From Luteolibacter flavescens (GTDB taxonomy: Bacteria; Verrucomicrobiota; Verrucomicrobiia; Verrucomicrobiales; Akkermansiaceae): a stretch of DNA of 64,000 bases. Every line of letters begins with the position of its first letter. Position 1 is the first letter of the stretch. Made by a program: the position numbers and the translations under genes. The notes beneath the pieces were generated by a model. It searched no databases, was not told the DNA's origin, and worked only from the letters and a program-made list of their open reading frames with translations. The stretch lies in NCBI RefSeq assembly GCF_025950085.1, contig NZ_JAPDDS010000014.1:1-64000 (forward strand). The letters run 5' to 3'. This document shows positions 28,350-37,785 of the stretch, piece after piece.

Positions 28350-28378
28350 CGTCGCGGTGAAAGTAGGAAAGGGTGAAA

Positions 28379-29365
28379 TCAATTTTTCGGGGGTCGGGGG
28401 AGGTGACGCAGTGCTCCGGCGATACGGGGGTCGTGAGAGGTCAGGGTGCGCAAGACATCAAGATCGGACGGATCACCAATACGGCCGAGGGCCGCGATGG
28501 CTGACATGCGCTCCAAGGCATGGGCGCTTTCATTTTTTGCGAGCTTGAGCAGAGGAACACGCATATCGTCCATTCCCCGTTCTCCGGAGATTCGGCATGC
28601 CACCATTCTGGACCGGACCGAGGCATCGCCGGTATCCACATCGTCGGTGAGAATCGACCTCACTTCGAAGTTCATGGTTGAAAGGTCCATTCCGCTCCGC
28701 TGGTCAGGATCAAGCAGGTGCAAGCTGAGCAAGGCGGTTGGATAGAGCGCGCCACGAGCAGCCAGCAACTCCTCGAAGGTCGCTTCGATCGCACGCCGTA
28801 AGCTATTGTTCTCGCCTGCGCTCTCCCATGCCCTGCGCAAATGTTGGAGGGCGTAGTCCCGTGTGGTGGCGTCACGGTTCACATCGCGAGCAACGGTCGC
28901 CAGTACTTCGGAGAAAACCTGCAAGTCCACCGGCTGTCGATGCAGGACATTCGCTACTTCGTGAAACCAAGTAGACATGGCTGCGATCGAATCACCTTTG
29001 CCGGGGGTTACTAAAAGCGCGCGCAGCAACTCCTCGAGCTCGTCCGGAGAGAGTTGACCGCGGATGGTCATAAGCTCGCGCGTTCTGACGTTGGTGGTTA
29101 GCTCTCCCGAAAGACCCAAGGCGGAGGTGAGGTCGGGGCGCAAGATCTCGCCGCGATTCGACTCGGAACTCTCGCGAGGATGGAGATCAGTGAGAGGCAG
29201 CGAGCGAACCATCGACGGAGGCGTAGCGCCTCCCCGGAAGACGTTTTCACGCAGAAGCCACAGCGAACCTGCTGCAAGCACGCAGCCCGCAGCTAGAAGC
29301 ATGAGCCGACGCTCACGCCAGAAGCGTTTCGCACGCTCCAGCATCATTGGTTGCGGTGAACTCAC
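28379..29365 (-). CDS. Membrane-anchored helical (HEAT-like) repeat protein of the RHS operon
   Basis: A 328-residue protein. The GTG at 29365 overlaps the upstream stop as GTGA, so translation is probably coupled; ATGs at 29347 and 29344 are alternatives. A single membrane helix (about 22-40, LMLLAAGCVLAAGSLWLL) follows a basic N terminus. The rest is helical, with HEAT-like units near the C terminus (SAIAALGRIGDPSDLDVLRTL). No enzyme motif is visible. Sitting between the surface protein and the RHS toxin, it may act in assembly or retention of the toxin at the envelope. That role is inferred from position only. Confidence 0.65.
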   Translation of the reverse strand: MSSPQPMMLERAKRFWRERRLMLLAAGCVLAAGSLWLLRENVFRGGATPPSMVRSLPLTDLHPRESSESNRGEILRPDLTSALGLSGELTTNVRTRELMTIRGQLSPDELEELLRALLVTPGKGDSIAAMSTWFHEVANVLHRQPVDLQVFSEVLATVARDVNRDATTRDYALQHLRRAWESAGENNSLRRAIEATFEELLAARGALYPTALLSLHLLDPDQRSGMDLSTMNFEVRSILTDDVDTGDASVRSRMVACRISGERGMDDMRVPLLKLAKNESAHALERMSAIAALGRIGDPSDLDVLRTLTSHDPRIAGALRHLPRPPKN

Positions 29366-32300
29366 TCAGCTTCACCGGTTGGAGTTTCAGCGTCAGTGGA
29401 TTCAGAAGTGCTCTCATCCCTTTCATCAGGGCCGTCACCGAAGGGCCTGATCCAGTGGCATACATACGGGGTGTCATTTCCGGGTGCCTTGTAGATTTCA
29501 AAGCTGGCAGCTCCGTTCTCATCGAAGTCATCCGCCGTCAGCTGCAACCATGATCCACCATTGGCAAAGACAGCGTCAGGAACATACATCTCGATCCATA
29601 TCGAGAGGTCGGGCGGAATCTCTCCATCCAGGACGTAGCCGACACGGACCACACGGGTGCCATCTGGAAGAGTCTCGATCAGTTGGTGATCACCCGTCCA
29701 TGTCGCCGAAGCGAACAAGAAGCCATGGATATTGGTAGCATCGAGAATGGCTCCTCCCTCCGGCAGGCGGGCAATCACCCGGCTTGACGTTTCACGCGCT
29801 ATGCCGAAAGAGGCGTCAAAGGATCGCTTGCCGTCCGACGGCAATTCGGAAAGCAACAGATTATCGTCACTCTGTATGACTGCAGCCTCGGGCAATATCG
29901 AAGGTGTCCAAGCGCGGCTACGATCATATGGAACATGGAAGTCCGCCCCAAGGTCGGCATCTACCACAACAAATCTGACAGATGATGTCAGGACCTCTCC
30001 TGCTGGCCCCTTTGCTGAAGTAGCCAACTCGTAAGATCCTTCTTTCGAGAACCGGTGCATGAAGGGCAATGTGGAGGAACCCGAGTGCAGCGATTTTCCA
30101 TCAAGACTTAGAGAGAATTGCCATCCATCTGCACCTCCCGAAGGATCGCAGGCCATCAGACGCACCGAGTCGCCCCTGCGAATGTACCTGTGATCCACAC
30201 CGTCAAGCAGGTTGATCGCTTTCCATACGAGATCGATTTCCTCGGTGATCGCGCCGCCTTCATAGGAGAGCTTTGCGGTGGTGGGAGAACCCAAGGCATC
30301 CAATTCAACATCGGCAAACCATCCTTTGCCGACACCTCGTGTGGCTTTAACCACGCGATCTCCTGAAGTGATTGATAAATCTTCAAAAAACCGTGACACA
30401 CCTTCAAGGTTCGCTGGAGACGTTTCAAATCCAGCTTCGGAGACACTTACGCGATTTAGATCTCGATAGTATCTCTCCAGCCAATCGGGCAATCCATTGG
30501 CGTTCGCATCTTCGCCTGTCTGGGCAAGTATTTCGATCGATTGAATCACCATTGAAACCCCAGACCGGACATTTCGGTTCACGATGGTGATCTGATGCCG
30601 TCCGGCAGAGAGCCACGGAGTTAGGAAAGAGAGTTTGGTGAGCGTAGACGTGAGATCGCCTTCACCAACCACAACTCCGTCGACTTTGATTGTGACCGCT
30701 ATTGGCGAAGCATGAGGCTCCGCAGAAATTGAATTTCCCGCCAGATCCACTTGATAGATTCCTGGCTCCGAAACCTCGAATTCCCAGTTCGACTGACCAC
30801 GACGCGCAAGTGAATAGACCGCCCCATCCCTTACATAGGGGAGCCATGTCATTGTGCCTGACACAGCCCCTCCAGGAGCGAGGCTTGTCACTACTTTCGG
30901 AGGAGATGCGTCTTTGACCGTAGGATCGCTTCCATACACCTGAACTTCTGCCCGGTCATCCACACCGTCCCCGTCGCTATCTGCCAGACACGGGTTGGTT
31001 CCCAGCAGGAACTCTTCTCTGTTCGTGAGGCCGTCATTATCGAAGTCACCGTTCTCTCCCTGCTTCACCGGATCCTTCGACCCATTGTCTTGTGGATCAA
31101 GTCCGTAGTCCTTCTCCCAAGAGTCCGGCAAGTAATCGTCATCAAGATCGTCGTCATCGCCCGGGAAAGAACGAAGCATCTCGGTGGGGATCACTTCCCG
31201 CTCGCTCCACTCCCCACCGCTATCGCGATACTGCCATGCGATGGCCACGTGATCCTTGTCGCCTGCATCCTTGTGAAGGATCTCGAGGAAGCGCTCTTCG
31301 CCTTCATCGAGAAAGTTAGAACCGGATTTCTGCGCTGCACGTTCATCCCACGCTTCCGGTTCAGTCCAAGCGTCAGCATCAGGGCTAGCCCAAGTTGACG
31401 GCAGGATCCAAGCAATCTTCCGCTTCAGAAACTTCTGCTCCGAATCCGACAGCCACAGTTCGCAGTGGTCGTCGCCAGCGATCCAGAAGCGATATTCACC
31501 TGCCACGGGTGCCTTCACGGAACCACGGATGCGGGAGGTGAAGTGATCCGTCGTATTCATCTCCGACCTCGCACCGTCGGTGAGGGTAAACATCGACGGC
31601 GGCCTGAGAAGGTCTCCCGCTTCCCGGCTGCGCTGGAGTGAAACCCCGGGCGTCCGGAACCACCACTCACGCGACAGAGCACCGGGAACCGAGGTCCTGG
31701 AATAGGGATCGGTCCCGATCTGGTACTCGAGAAGATTGGACAATCCGTCGCCATCCGGATCTCCGCTCTCCGTCAAGAATGGAGCGCCGGCACCAGCCTG
31801 AGCCTCCATCTCGCGGACCCACGAGTCCGGCAGCCCGTTGCCATCGGCATCATCGGCATCCTTCGCGGGTGACCGCAGGAACTGGGGCAGCACCGCCTTG
31901 AAGTCCTTCTCCCCTTCCATGCGCCAACCGAGGGCCGACCAGCCGGGCTGGACCGCGTCCTTGTGGATGACTTCGAAATAATACTCCCGGCCCGCCTCCA
32001 GCTCGAGCACGGGCGTACGCTGGGACGGGATCTTCGACCATTCCTTCTCCGCTGCATCGCCCCGCCAGTAGTCATTGAACGCGACACGCTTCTTGTTGAA
32101 CTTCGACGCATCCTCGGAGAACCAGAGCTCGACGGTATCGTCGCCGGCCACGGCGAGTTCATACTTGCCAGACTCGGTGGGCACCAGATAGCCGCTCAGC
32201 CTGCTGCCGAAATGGCTGGCCTCCAGCGAGGGCACCGCCGCTCCCTGGATGAACAGGGCCTCATGCGGAGTTTGGGAGAAACGAGGATCCCGCCGGAGTT

Positions 32301-33201
32301 CCTGAACTTCCCGCCCCCATGACCCATACCAGATCTCCATGAGGAGGAAGCCATTGAGCGGCTGGTCATCCATCGGATCGGTATGGCCGATGAATTCGTC
32401 GAAATTGCTGACCCCGTCACCGTCGGCATCCTGCCACCATGCGGCATCGGGTCGGCCCGCCAGGCCGGTTGCGCGCTGCCATTCATCCGGCAGACCGTCG
32501 TCATCCGCATCCTCGTCCGACCCCATCCACGGTGTCAGCACGTCCACGGGAACCTCAGCCGGCTTCTCGTCTTCATCGAATTGCCACAGCAATTCGAAGT
32601 GATCGTCCCCGGCACCCTCCTTGTGATATGCCTCCACATAATACGATTGGCCCTTCTCCACGCGGATCGGGGCGCTCCACTGGCTGTTGATCCTGCCGGT
32701 GTGACCACGGGGTGAGGATCCGAACCAACCCGGTCCTGTGATCCAAGCGATCTTCTTCTTGGAGAACGGACTGGCTGACGGGGACAACCAGAGTTCGGAA
32801 TTGTCATCAGAGACCAGAACGAAGCGGACGGTGCCGGAGCGGGGAGCCACGAGCTGTCCCCGCATCCTGACCCCGAAGTCCTTGCCATCGCCCGCAGGCA
32901 GCATCGTGGCGGGAGAGACGCCCTTCACTGCCGGAGCCTTCCTCATCTCGGCAGACTCCAACATCTCCCTTACCGTCTGGCCACCAATGCCCTCCCAACG
33001 TTCGTAGAGCAGCCCGGAAGGAGAGACCTCCCCCCGGTCGAACTCCGTCGGATATGGCAGGAGCCACGTCGAGGGCTCGAGGCGGGTCTCATTCTCGGGC
33101 GGGGCGGACGGTTCCTCTGCTTGAACTGACGCCATCATCAGCATCGCCCCGGTGACGGCTGAGAACTTGCAGGGACGGAGGAATGCTGAGGGAGGTCTCA
33201 T
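29362..33201 (-). CDS. Large secreted surface protein with PA14 domains and thrombospondin type 3 repeats
   Basis: A 1279-residue exported protein; the signal peptide ends near SVQAEE. Three PA14-like carbohydrate-binding domains can be seen, each with the signature DDNSELWLS, DDTVELWFS or DDHCELWLS and a following YVEAYHKEG/YFEVIHKDA/FLEILHKDA strand (about 60-235, 285-460, 530-720). Between and after them lie Asp-rich calcium-binding segments of TSP3 type (DADDDGLPDEW, DPDGDGLSNLLEY, DSDGDGVDD). A carbohydrate-binding-like domain (about 770-910) and a PKD-like region follow, and the C terminus is acidic and Ser/Thr-rich. It is the first gene of the four-gene operon, with a GTGA overlap to the next. 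It probably binds surface glycans, perhaps to bring the RHS protein to its target. Confidence 0.8.
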   Translation of the reverse strand: MRPPSAFLRPCKFSAVTGAMLMMASVQAEEPSAPPENETRLEPSTWLLPYPTEFDRGEVSPSGLLYERWEGIGGQTVREMLESAEMRKAPAVKGVSPATMLPAGDGKDFGVRMRGQLVAPRSGTVRFVLVSDDNSELWLSPSASPFSKKKIAWITGPGWFGSSPRGHTGRINSQWSAPIRVEKGQSYYVEAYHKEGAGDDHFELLWQFDEDEKPAEVPVDVLTPWMGSDEDADDDGLPDEWQRATGLAGRPDAAWWQDADGDGVSNFDEFIGHTDPMDDQPLNGFLLMEIWYGSWGREVQELRRDPRFSQTPHEALFIQGAAVPSLEASHFGSRLSGYLVPTESGKYELAVAGDDTVELWFSEDASKFNKKRVAFNDYWRGDAAEKEWSKIPSQRTPVLELEAGREYYFEVIHKDAVQPGWSALGWRMEGEKDFKAVLPQFLRSPAKDADDADGNGLPDSWVREMEAQAGAGAPFLTESGDPDGDGLSNLLEYQIGTDPYSRTSVPGALSREWWFRTPGVSLQRSREAGDLLRPPSMFTLTDGARSEMNTTDHFTSRIRGSVKAPVAGEYRFWIAGDDHCELWLSDSEQKFLKRKIAWILPSTWASPDADAWTEPEAWDERAAQKSGSNFLDEGEERFLEILHKDAGDKDHVAIAWQYRDSGGEWSEREVIPTEMLRSFPGDDDDLDDDYLPDSWEKDYGLDPQDNGSKDPVKQGENGDFDNDGLTNREEFLLGTNPCLADSDGDGVDDRAEVQVYGSDPTVKDASPPKVVTSLAPGGAVSGTMTWLPYVRDGAVYSLARRGQSNWEFEVSEPGIYQVDLAGNSISAEPHASPIAVTIKVDGVVVGEGDLTSTLTKLSFLTPWLSAGRHQITIVNRNVRSGVSMVIQSIEILAQTGEDANANGLPDWLERYYRDLNRVSVSEAGFETSPANLEGVSRFFEDLSITSGDRVVKATRGVGKGWFADVELDALGSPTTAKLSYEGGAITEEIDLVWKAINLLDGVDHRYIRRGDSVRLMACDPSGGADGWQFSLSLDGKSLHSGSSTLPFMHRFSKEGSYELATSAKGPAGEVLTSSVRFVVVDADLGADFHVPYDRSRAWTPSILPEAAVIQSDDNLLLSELPSDGKRSFDASFGIARETSSRVIARLPEGGAILDATNIHGFLFASATWTGDHQLIETLPDGTRVVRVGYVLDGEIPPDLSIWIEMYVPDAVFANGGSWLQLTADDFDENGAASFEIYKAPGNDTPYVCHWIRPFGDGPDERDESTSESTDAETPTGEAE

Positions 33202-33904
33202 TCTTGAGGCTGGTCCCTACAGGCTATTCGCATTATCTGTCGATGCTTTCTCGCAACAATATTGACACATTTTCGCAATGTCTGATTTCAACCCCATATC
33301 CCACTCCCAAGCGCTCATTCCAAAACGAGCGAGTTTTGGCAATGATGCCTGACCTCGCTCAACGATGAAAGATCCTAAAGCCCAGCTTGATATGACTTGC
33401 AGCCTCTTGCCCGACCAGCCTAGCCGACTGAAGACAGGTATTGTTTGCACCGACATGGGCAAGGCCGTTGCGGGGCCTTCCGGATTCTCCACGGACACGT
33501 AAAGTAAAAGGGCTGTTCAGGCCACGATCCATCTCTTAGACAGGACCTTCAGTCCCTTCCCTTCGCCTTGTCCATTGCGACATGGCGATCTCAAGATATC
33601 ACTCCGCCGGTGCCGGTCTTGCCGAGGCATATCGCCTTCCAAAGCTCTAGCGTAACCCCCATCGGCCCAGATTTTCCTCAGCAGTCGTAACGCCTCGTCA
33701 ACGGCTCGAACAGAAGACGTGCCTTATCGCAATCCAGTATGTCGGCCGAAGTGATCTTCACCGACAGCAAGCTGCCGATTTCACTCGCTCGGCATTGCCC
33801 ATTTCCTGCCAGAGATACATGCTCACTGACTCCACACGGTTCTTCTCTGTTCCCCCCAAAAACCCACAGGGATATCGCCTCAACCTCTTGGAAAATAAAT
33901 AGCA
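33202..33904. other. Intergenic region between the RHS operon and tRNA-Leu
   Basis: About 700 bases, lower in GC than the flanking genes. No frame here looks coding. The promoter of the RHS operon should lie near 33205-33330, where AT-rich stretches occur, but I cannot define its boxes. The right end holds the 3' flank of the tRNA gene. I see no integrase remnant. Confidence 0.45.
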
Positions 33905-33960
33905 TGCCACCGGCCGGACTCGAACCGGCACGCAGGTTACCCTGCAACGGATTTTAAGTC
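33905..33960 (-). repeat. Attachment-site direct repeat inside tRNA-Leu (tRNA-proximal end of island)
   Basis: The 56-bp segment shared with 20868-20923. It keeps the tRNA intact, as expected for the end of an element that restores the gene on insertion. The flank beyond 33960 completes the tRNA, whereas the flank beyond 20923 does not. Confidence 0.85.
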
Positions 33961-33990
33961 CGCGGCGTCTACCGATTCCGCCACGGTGGC
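33905..33990 (-). tRNA. tRNA-Leu (anticodon TAA)
   Basis: An 86-nt class II tRNA. The acceptor arms GCCACCG and CGGTGGC pair, followed by discriminator A. The D arm (GGCGGAATCGGTAGACGCC) is followed by an anticodon arm with loop CTTAAAA, giving anticodon TAA. The long variable arm is typical of leucine tRNAs, and the T arm is GCCGGTTCGAGTCCGGC. CCA is not encoded. Positions 33905-33960 are repeated exactly at 20868-20923, marking this gene as the integration site of the island to its left. Confidence 0.97.
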
Positions 33991-34139
33991 AATGGTCCCG
34001 CGCGTTGACGGGGGGAGACGCGGGCGACTATGGGCAGAGGCGGGGAGGCGTCGAGCCGGAATGATGTGCTTCGCGATGATAAGGCAGACGCGGGGCTTTC
34101 CTCCGCATCGCGCATGAAGGATGCTGGCATCCGACACGC

Positions 34140-35876
34140 ATGCCCCTGATCGACCTACTTCCCCTCGCCTCCGGCGGTACCGGCATCACTCCTTTCTTCG
34201 GCATGCTGGCGATGGTCCTGGTACTGGCGGTCTTTGTATCGCTGGCGCTGGTGAAGCTCCGCCAGAGCCTGCTGGTGGGCTATTTCCTCTGCGGCATTTT
34301 GATCGCGAACAGCGGCGTGCTGGTGCTGGTCGGCATCGGGCCGGAGGACCCCACGATCGCGAATCTCGGCGAACTGGGCGTGATCCTGCTGATGTTCACG
34401 CTCGGGCTGGAGTTCTCGCTGGAAGAGTTCCGCCATCTCTGGCGGCAGGCGATCTTCGGCGGCGGGCTGCAAGTGGCGCTGACGACGATCGTCGCGGTGG
34501 TCATCTCCCGCTGGACGGGCCTGCCGTGGCCGGAAACGATCGTCCTCTCGGTGGCGGTCTCGCTGAGTTCCACGGCCGTCGCCATGAAGTCCTTCCAGGA
34601 ACTCGGGCAGCCGAGCAATCCCGGGGCGCGCTTCTCGCTCGGTGTCGCGCTTTTCCAGGATCTGGCGGTCATCCTCTTCATCCTGCTGCTGCCTGCGATC
34701 TACGGCAGGGACAGCGGCTCGACGGTCGGGCAGATCGCCTGGGCGATGGGGAAAGGCGTGCTCTTCCTCGGGGCTGCCATCCTGCTCGGTCGCTATGGCA
34801 ATACGCCGCTGCTGCACGCCGTGGCCCGCACACGCAGCCGGGAGCTCTTCACGCTCACCATCATCGGCACCTGTGCTGCGGTGGCGCTGGCCGGGGAGGC
34901 GCTCCAGCTCAGCCTGGCGCTCGGGGCCTTCGCCGCCGGGCTGGTGCTCAGCGAGTCGATCTACTCGCACCGCATCATGGCGGACATCCTGCCCTTCAAG
35001 GATCTATTCCTCACGATCTTCTTCGTCTCCGTGGGCCTGATGATCGACCTGAATGCGCTCGCGGCACATTGGGTCTTCGTGCTGCTGGGAACGGCGCTGA
35101 TCATCGCGGTGAAAGGCGGCATCATCTTCGGAGTGACGAAGATCCTGAAGGTCCCGCTGCGCCCTGCCATCCTCGCCACCGCGAGTCTGGCGAGCACGGG
35201 GGAATTCTCGCTGGTGCTGTTGAAGAAGGCGGATACTTTCCGGGACTTCGACCCCGCCATCGAGCAGCTCCTGCTCGCCTGCACCGCCGTGACGATGGGG
35301 CTGGTGCCGACGCTGATGCGCGGGGCTGCGCCCTTTGGCCGGCTGCTGGAGAGCAAGGGCATGAAATCCCCCGTCCGCCCCTCACCGGACACGGCCCCGA
35401 CCGCCGCCGTCCGGAAAATCAACGACCACGCCATCATCTGCGGCTACGGCCCGGTCGGCCAGAGCCTCAATGAGGCGATGCGCCGCTGCGATATCCCCAC
35501 GCTGGTGATGGAGCTGAATTCCGACACCGTCCGCGAACTGAAATCCGCCGGGCAGCCGGTCCTTTTCGCCGACGCCGCCCACCCGGAAGCGCTCGACCTG
35601 GCCGGGATCGAGCGCGCGCGCTTCGTCGCCTTCACCTTCCCCGCCGTGCCGATCACCCTCGCCGCGCTGCCGCTGATCCGCGAAAAGAATCCCGGCATCC
35701 TCGTTTTCGCCCGGGCGAAATTCCAGACCGAGGTCGAGCAGCTCCGCGCCCACGACGTGCAGGTGATCCACGACGAGCGGGAGAGCTCCATCGCCATGAT
35801 CGAAAATGCCATGGGTGCCTACCAGCGGGCGGACCTGTCGCATGAGGACGTGCTGACAATCGTGGACCGAAAGTGA
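34140..35876 (+). CDS. CPA2-family cation:proton antiporter with C-terminal RCK (TrkA-N) domain
   Basis: A 578-residue KefB/YbaL-type transporter that exchanges K+ or Na+ for protons across the inner membrane. Residues about 15-390 hold roughly 12 membrane helices, with the family features LGELGVILLMFTLGLEFSLE and LSLALGAFAAGLVLSES. Residues about 420-560 are a Rossmann-fold TrkA-N domain (IICGYGPVGQSLNEAM), which binds a nucleotide and gates transport. It stands alone between the tRNA and a strong terminator. The start ATG at 34140 gives a conventional N terminus. Ion specificity cannot be told from sequence. Confidence 0.9.
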   Translation: MPLIDLLPLASGGTGITPFFGMLAMVLVLAVFVSLALVKLRQSLLVGYFLCGILIANSGVLVLVGIGPEDPTIANLGELGVILLMFTLGLEFSLEEFRHLWRQAIFGGGLQVALTTIVAVVISRWTGLPWPETIVLSVAVSLSSTAVAMKSFQELGQPSNPGARFSLGVALFQDLAVILFILLLPAIYGRDSGSTVGQIAWAMGKGVLFLGAAILLGRYGNTPLLHAVARTRSRELFTLTIIGTCAAVALAGEALQLSLALGAFAAGLVLSESIYSHRIMADILPFKDLFLTIFFVSVGLMIDLNALAAHWVFVLLGTALIIAVKGGIIFGVTKILKVPLRPAILATASLASTGEFSLVLLKKADTFRDFDPAIEQLLLACTAVTMGLVPTLMRGAAPFGRLLESKGMKSPVRPSPDTAPTAAVRKINDHAIICGYGPVGQSLNEAMRRCDIPTLVMELNSDTVRELKSAGQPVLFADAAHPEALDLAGIERARFVAFTFPAVPITLAALPLIREKNPGILVFARAKFQTEVEQLRAHDVQVIHDERESSIAMIENAMGAYQRADLSHEDVLTIVDRK

Positions 35877-36011
35877 GGGCGGCCTTCCCATTTGCAGCGC
35901 TCATACTTGGGGAAAAATCGGCCCCTATGTGACGAAAATTCCAGAATGTTCGCCGGGACTTGGCACGCCCGCAGCTTTATCACAACCCACATAGGTTCGT
36001 GGCGAACGGTT

Positions 36012-36085
36012 GGTTTCTTGGGTTTCACCTTCCAGTTTGTAGCGAACCGATCCAGAACGCGGCCGGCACGGGGTTTCTTGGGTTT
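36012..36085 (+). repeat. Imperfect tandem duplication with a 14-bp direct repeat
   Basis: GGTTTCTTGGGTTT occurs at 36012-36025 and again at 36072-36085, exactly 60 bases apart. A GCGAAC motif precedes each copy at a different spacing. The second copy forms the loop of the strong hairpin at 36061-36100; the first is followed by CACC, which may pair weakly with upstream GGTG-like bases. It looks like a duplicated RNA element in the antiporter 3' region. Confidence 0.5.
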
Positions 36086-36105
36086 ACCCCCGTGCCGGCC
36101 GTGAG
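36061..36105 (+). terminator. Rho-independent terminator after the antiporter gene
   Basis: GGCCGGCACGGGG (36061-36073) pairs perfectly with CCCCGTGCCGGCC (36088-36100) around a 14-base loop. GTGAG and a run of T residues follow. It lies about 185 bases past the antiporter stop and just before the start of the Tat-exported protein, so it may also act as an attenuator for that gene. Confidence 0.7.
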
Positions 36106-36209
36106 TTTTTGGGATGAGAGGCTCTTTCCGGCCCTCGGAAGAATGAAACGGGGGCGACTTGCGGTCCGGATTGTCCGAGTCCAAGTTCCCCGATGGTTTC
36201 CCAAGGACT

Positions 36210-37700
36210 ATGACCGGCGATTTCACACGGCGGGGCTTCATGGCGACGAGCGCACTCGGCGGGCTCGGATTTCTCGCGGGCCTGCCCCCCGTCTCCGCGA
36301 ATGACGCGAAGCTCGACCCGACAGCCGTGCGCTTCCTGCCGGAAATCGAGCCCCTCGTCCGCCTGCTCGAGGATACCTCGCGTGACCGGCTGCTGGAGGA
36401 AGTCGGCGCGAAGATCCGGAGCGGCACCACGCACCGGGACATCGTCACGGCGCTGCTGCTCGCGGGCATCCGGAATATCCAGCCCCGGCCCGTGGGATTC
36501 AAGTTTCACGCGGTGCTGGTCATCAATTCCGCCCACCTTGCCAGCCTGAGCGCGCCGGATGGCGACCGCTGGCTGCCGGTCTTCTGGGCGCTCGACCAAT
36601 TCAAGTCATCGCAAGCGCGGGACAAGGAGGCAGGCGATTGGACGATGGAGAGTGTCTTCGAGCCAGCCGTGCCGGCCGCGGACCGGGCGGCGGCGGCATT
36701 TTCCACGGGCATGGATTCGTGGGACGTCGGCTGTGCCGACACGGCCGCGGCAGCGCTGGCAAGAAACGGCGACACGCAGGCGGCCTTCGATCTCTTCTGC
36801 CGCTACGGCGCGCGCGACTACCGGGACATCGGGCACAAGGCCATCTACGTCGCGAACTCCTGGCGGCTGCTCAATGTGATCGGCTGGCAGCACGCCGAGC
36901 CCGTGCTGCGCTCGCTTTCCTACGCCCTGCTCGCCCACGACGGCGGCAATCCCGCAGAGGCAGACGAGCTCGCCGACCAGCCGGGACGGAAGAACCAGGA
37001 GCGGGTCAAGGACCTGCGGGTCACTTGGAACGGCGGCGAAAACCGGCCGGAAGCGACCGCCGACATGCTCGCCACCCTGCGCACCGGCACATGGGACGAG
37101 GCATCGGCGAAAGCCGTGGAACTCATCAATGCCGGAAGCAGCCCGCAGCCGGTGTGGGATGCGATGTTCCAGGCGGCGGCGGAGCTGCTGATGCGACGGC
37201 CCGGCATCATCTCGCTGCACGCGTCCACCACCACGAATGCACTTCACTACGCCTACCGGCACGCGGCGAATGACGAGACCCGGCGCTTCCTGATGCTCCA
37301 GAATGCATCCTTCCTCCCGCTCTTCCGCGATGATGCCCGGGCGAAGGACGGCATCCGTATCGATACCTTCGAGCCCGTGCCGGAGGGTCGCCCCGCACCG
37401 GAAGCCGTGGAGGAGATCTTCGCCGGGCTGATGGAAGATCGCCCGCTGGCCGCGCGCCGCACCCTCGCCTACCTCGATGCCGGAGGCGACCCGAAGGTCT
37501 TCACCGATGCAGCGCGGCGGCTGATCTATCTGAAGGGAACGGACTCGCACGACTACAAATTCAGCACCGCTGTGATGGAAGACTGGCACTCGCTCTCGCC
37601 CGCCTTCCGCCATCGCTTCCTCGCCGCGAGCGTGCATTGGCTGAAGGGCACGACGGCACCGGACTCCCCGCTGGTGGCGAGGACGCGGGCGGCGCTGTAG
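36210..37700 (+). CDS. Tat-exported protein of unknown function
   Basis: From the ATG at 36210 this is a 496-residue protein with a twin-arginine signal (FTRRGFMATSALGGLGFLAG, ending near VSANDA), so it should leave the cytoplasm already folded. The upstream in-frame ATG at 36159 would bury this signal and lies next to the terminator hairpin. The mature part is mainly helical, with no enzyme motif that I recognise; it mentions conserved-looking segments such as HAVLVINSAHLASL and RRPGIISLHASTTTNALHY, the latter rich in His and possibly ligand-binding. Tat export often goes with a bound cofactor, but none can be assigned. It is followed by two plus-strand genes for a membrane protein and a hydrolase. 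Confidence 0.65.
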   Translation: MTGDFTRRGFMATSALGGLGFLAGLPPVSANDAKLDPTAVRFLPEIEPLVRLLEDTSRDRLLEEVGAKIRSGTTHRDIVTALLLAGIRNIQPRPVGFKFHAVLVINSAHLASLSAPDGDRWLPVFWALDQFKSSQARDKEAGDWTMESVFEPAVPAADRAAAAFSTGMDSWDVGCADTAAAALARNGDTQAAFDLFCRYGARDYRDIGHKAIYVANSWRLLNVIGWQHAEPVLRSLSYALLAHDGGNPAEADELADQPGRKNQERVKDLRVTWNGGENRPEATADMLATLRTGTWDEASAKAVELINAGSSPQPVWDAMFQAAAELLMRRPGIISLHASTTTNALHYAYRHAANDETRRFLMLQNASFLPLFRDDARAKDGIRIDTFEPVPEGRPAPEAVEEIFAGLMEDRPLAARRTLAYLDAGGDPKVFTDAARRLIYLKGTDSHDYKFSTAVMEDWHSLSPAFRHRFLAASVHWLKGTTAPDSPLVARTRAAL

Positions 37701-37785
37701 CCACCGGCACTGCTGTCAGGCTTCACCGCTTTTTCACACCCGCCTCATGGCAAGTCCTTGGGGCGGCGGTTTTTTCATCCGGAGC

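Noticed and set aside
20924-33904. Integrase or transposase inside the tRNA-bounded island
   Set aside because: No frame shows tyrosine-recombinase (R..HxxR..Y), serine-recombinase or DDE motifs; only the HUH protein hints at mobility.
33678-33947. 89-residue minus-strand frame overlapping the tRNA-Leu 3' end
   Set aside because: Overlaps a certain tRNA and has no protein-like feature.
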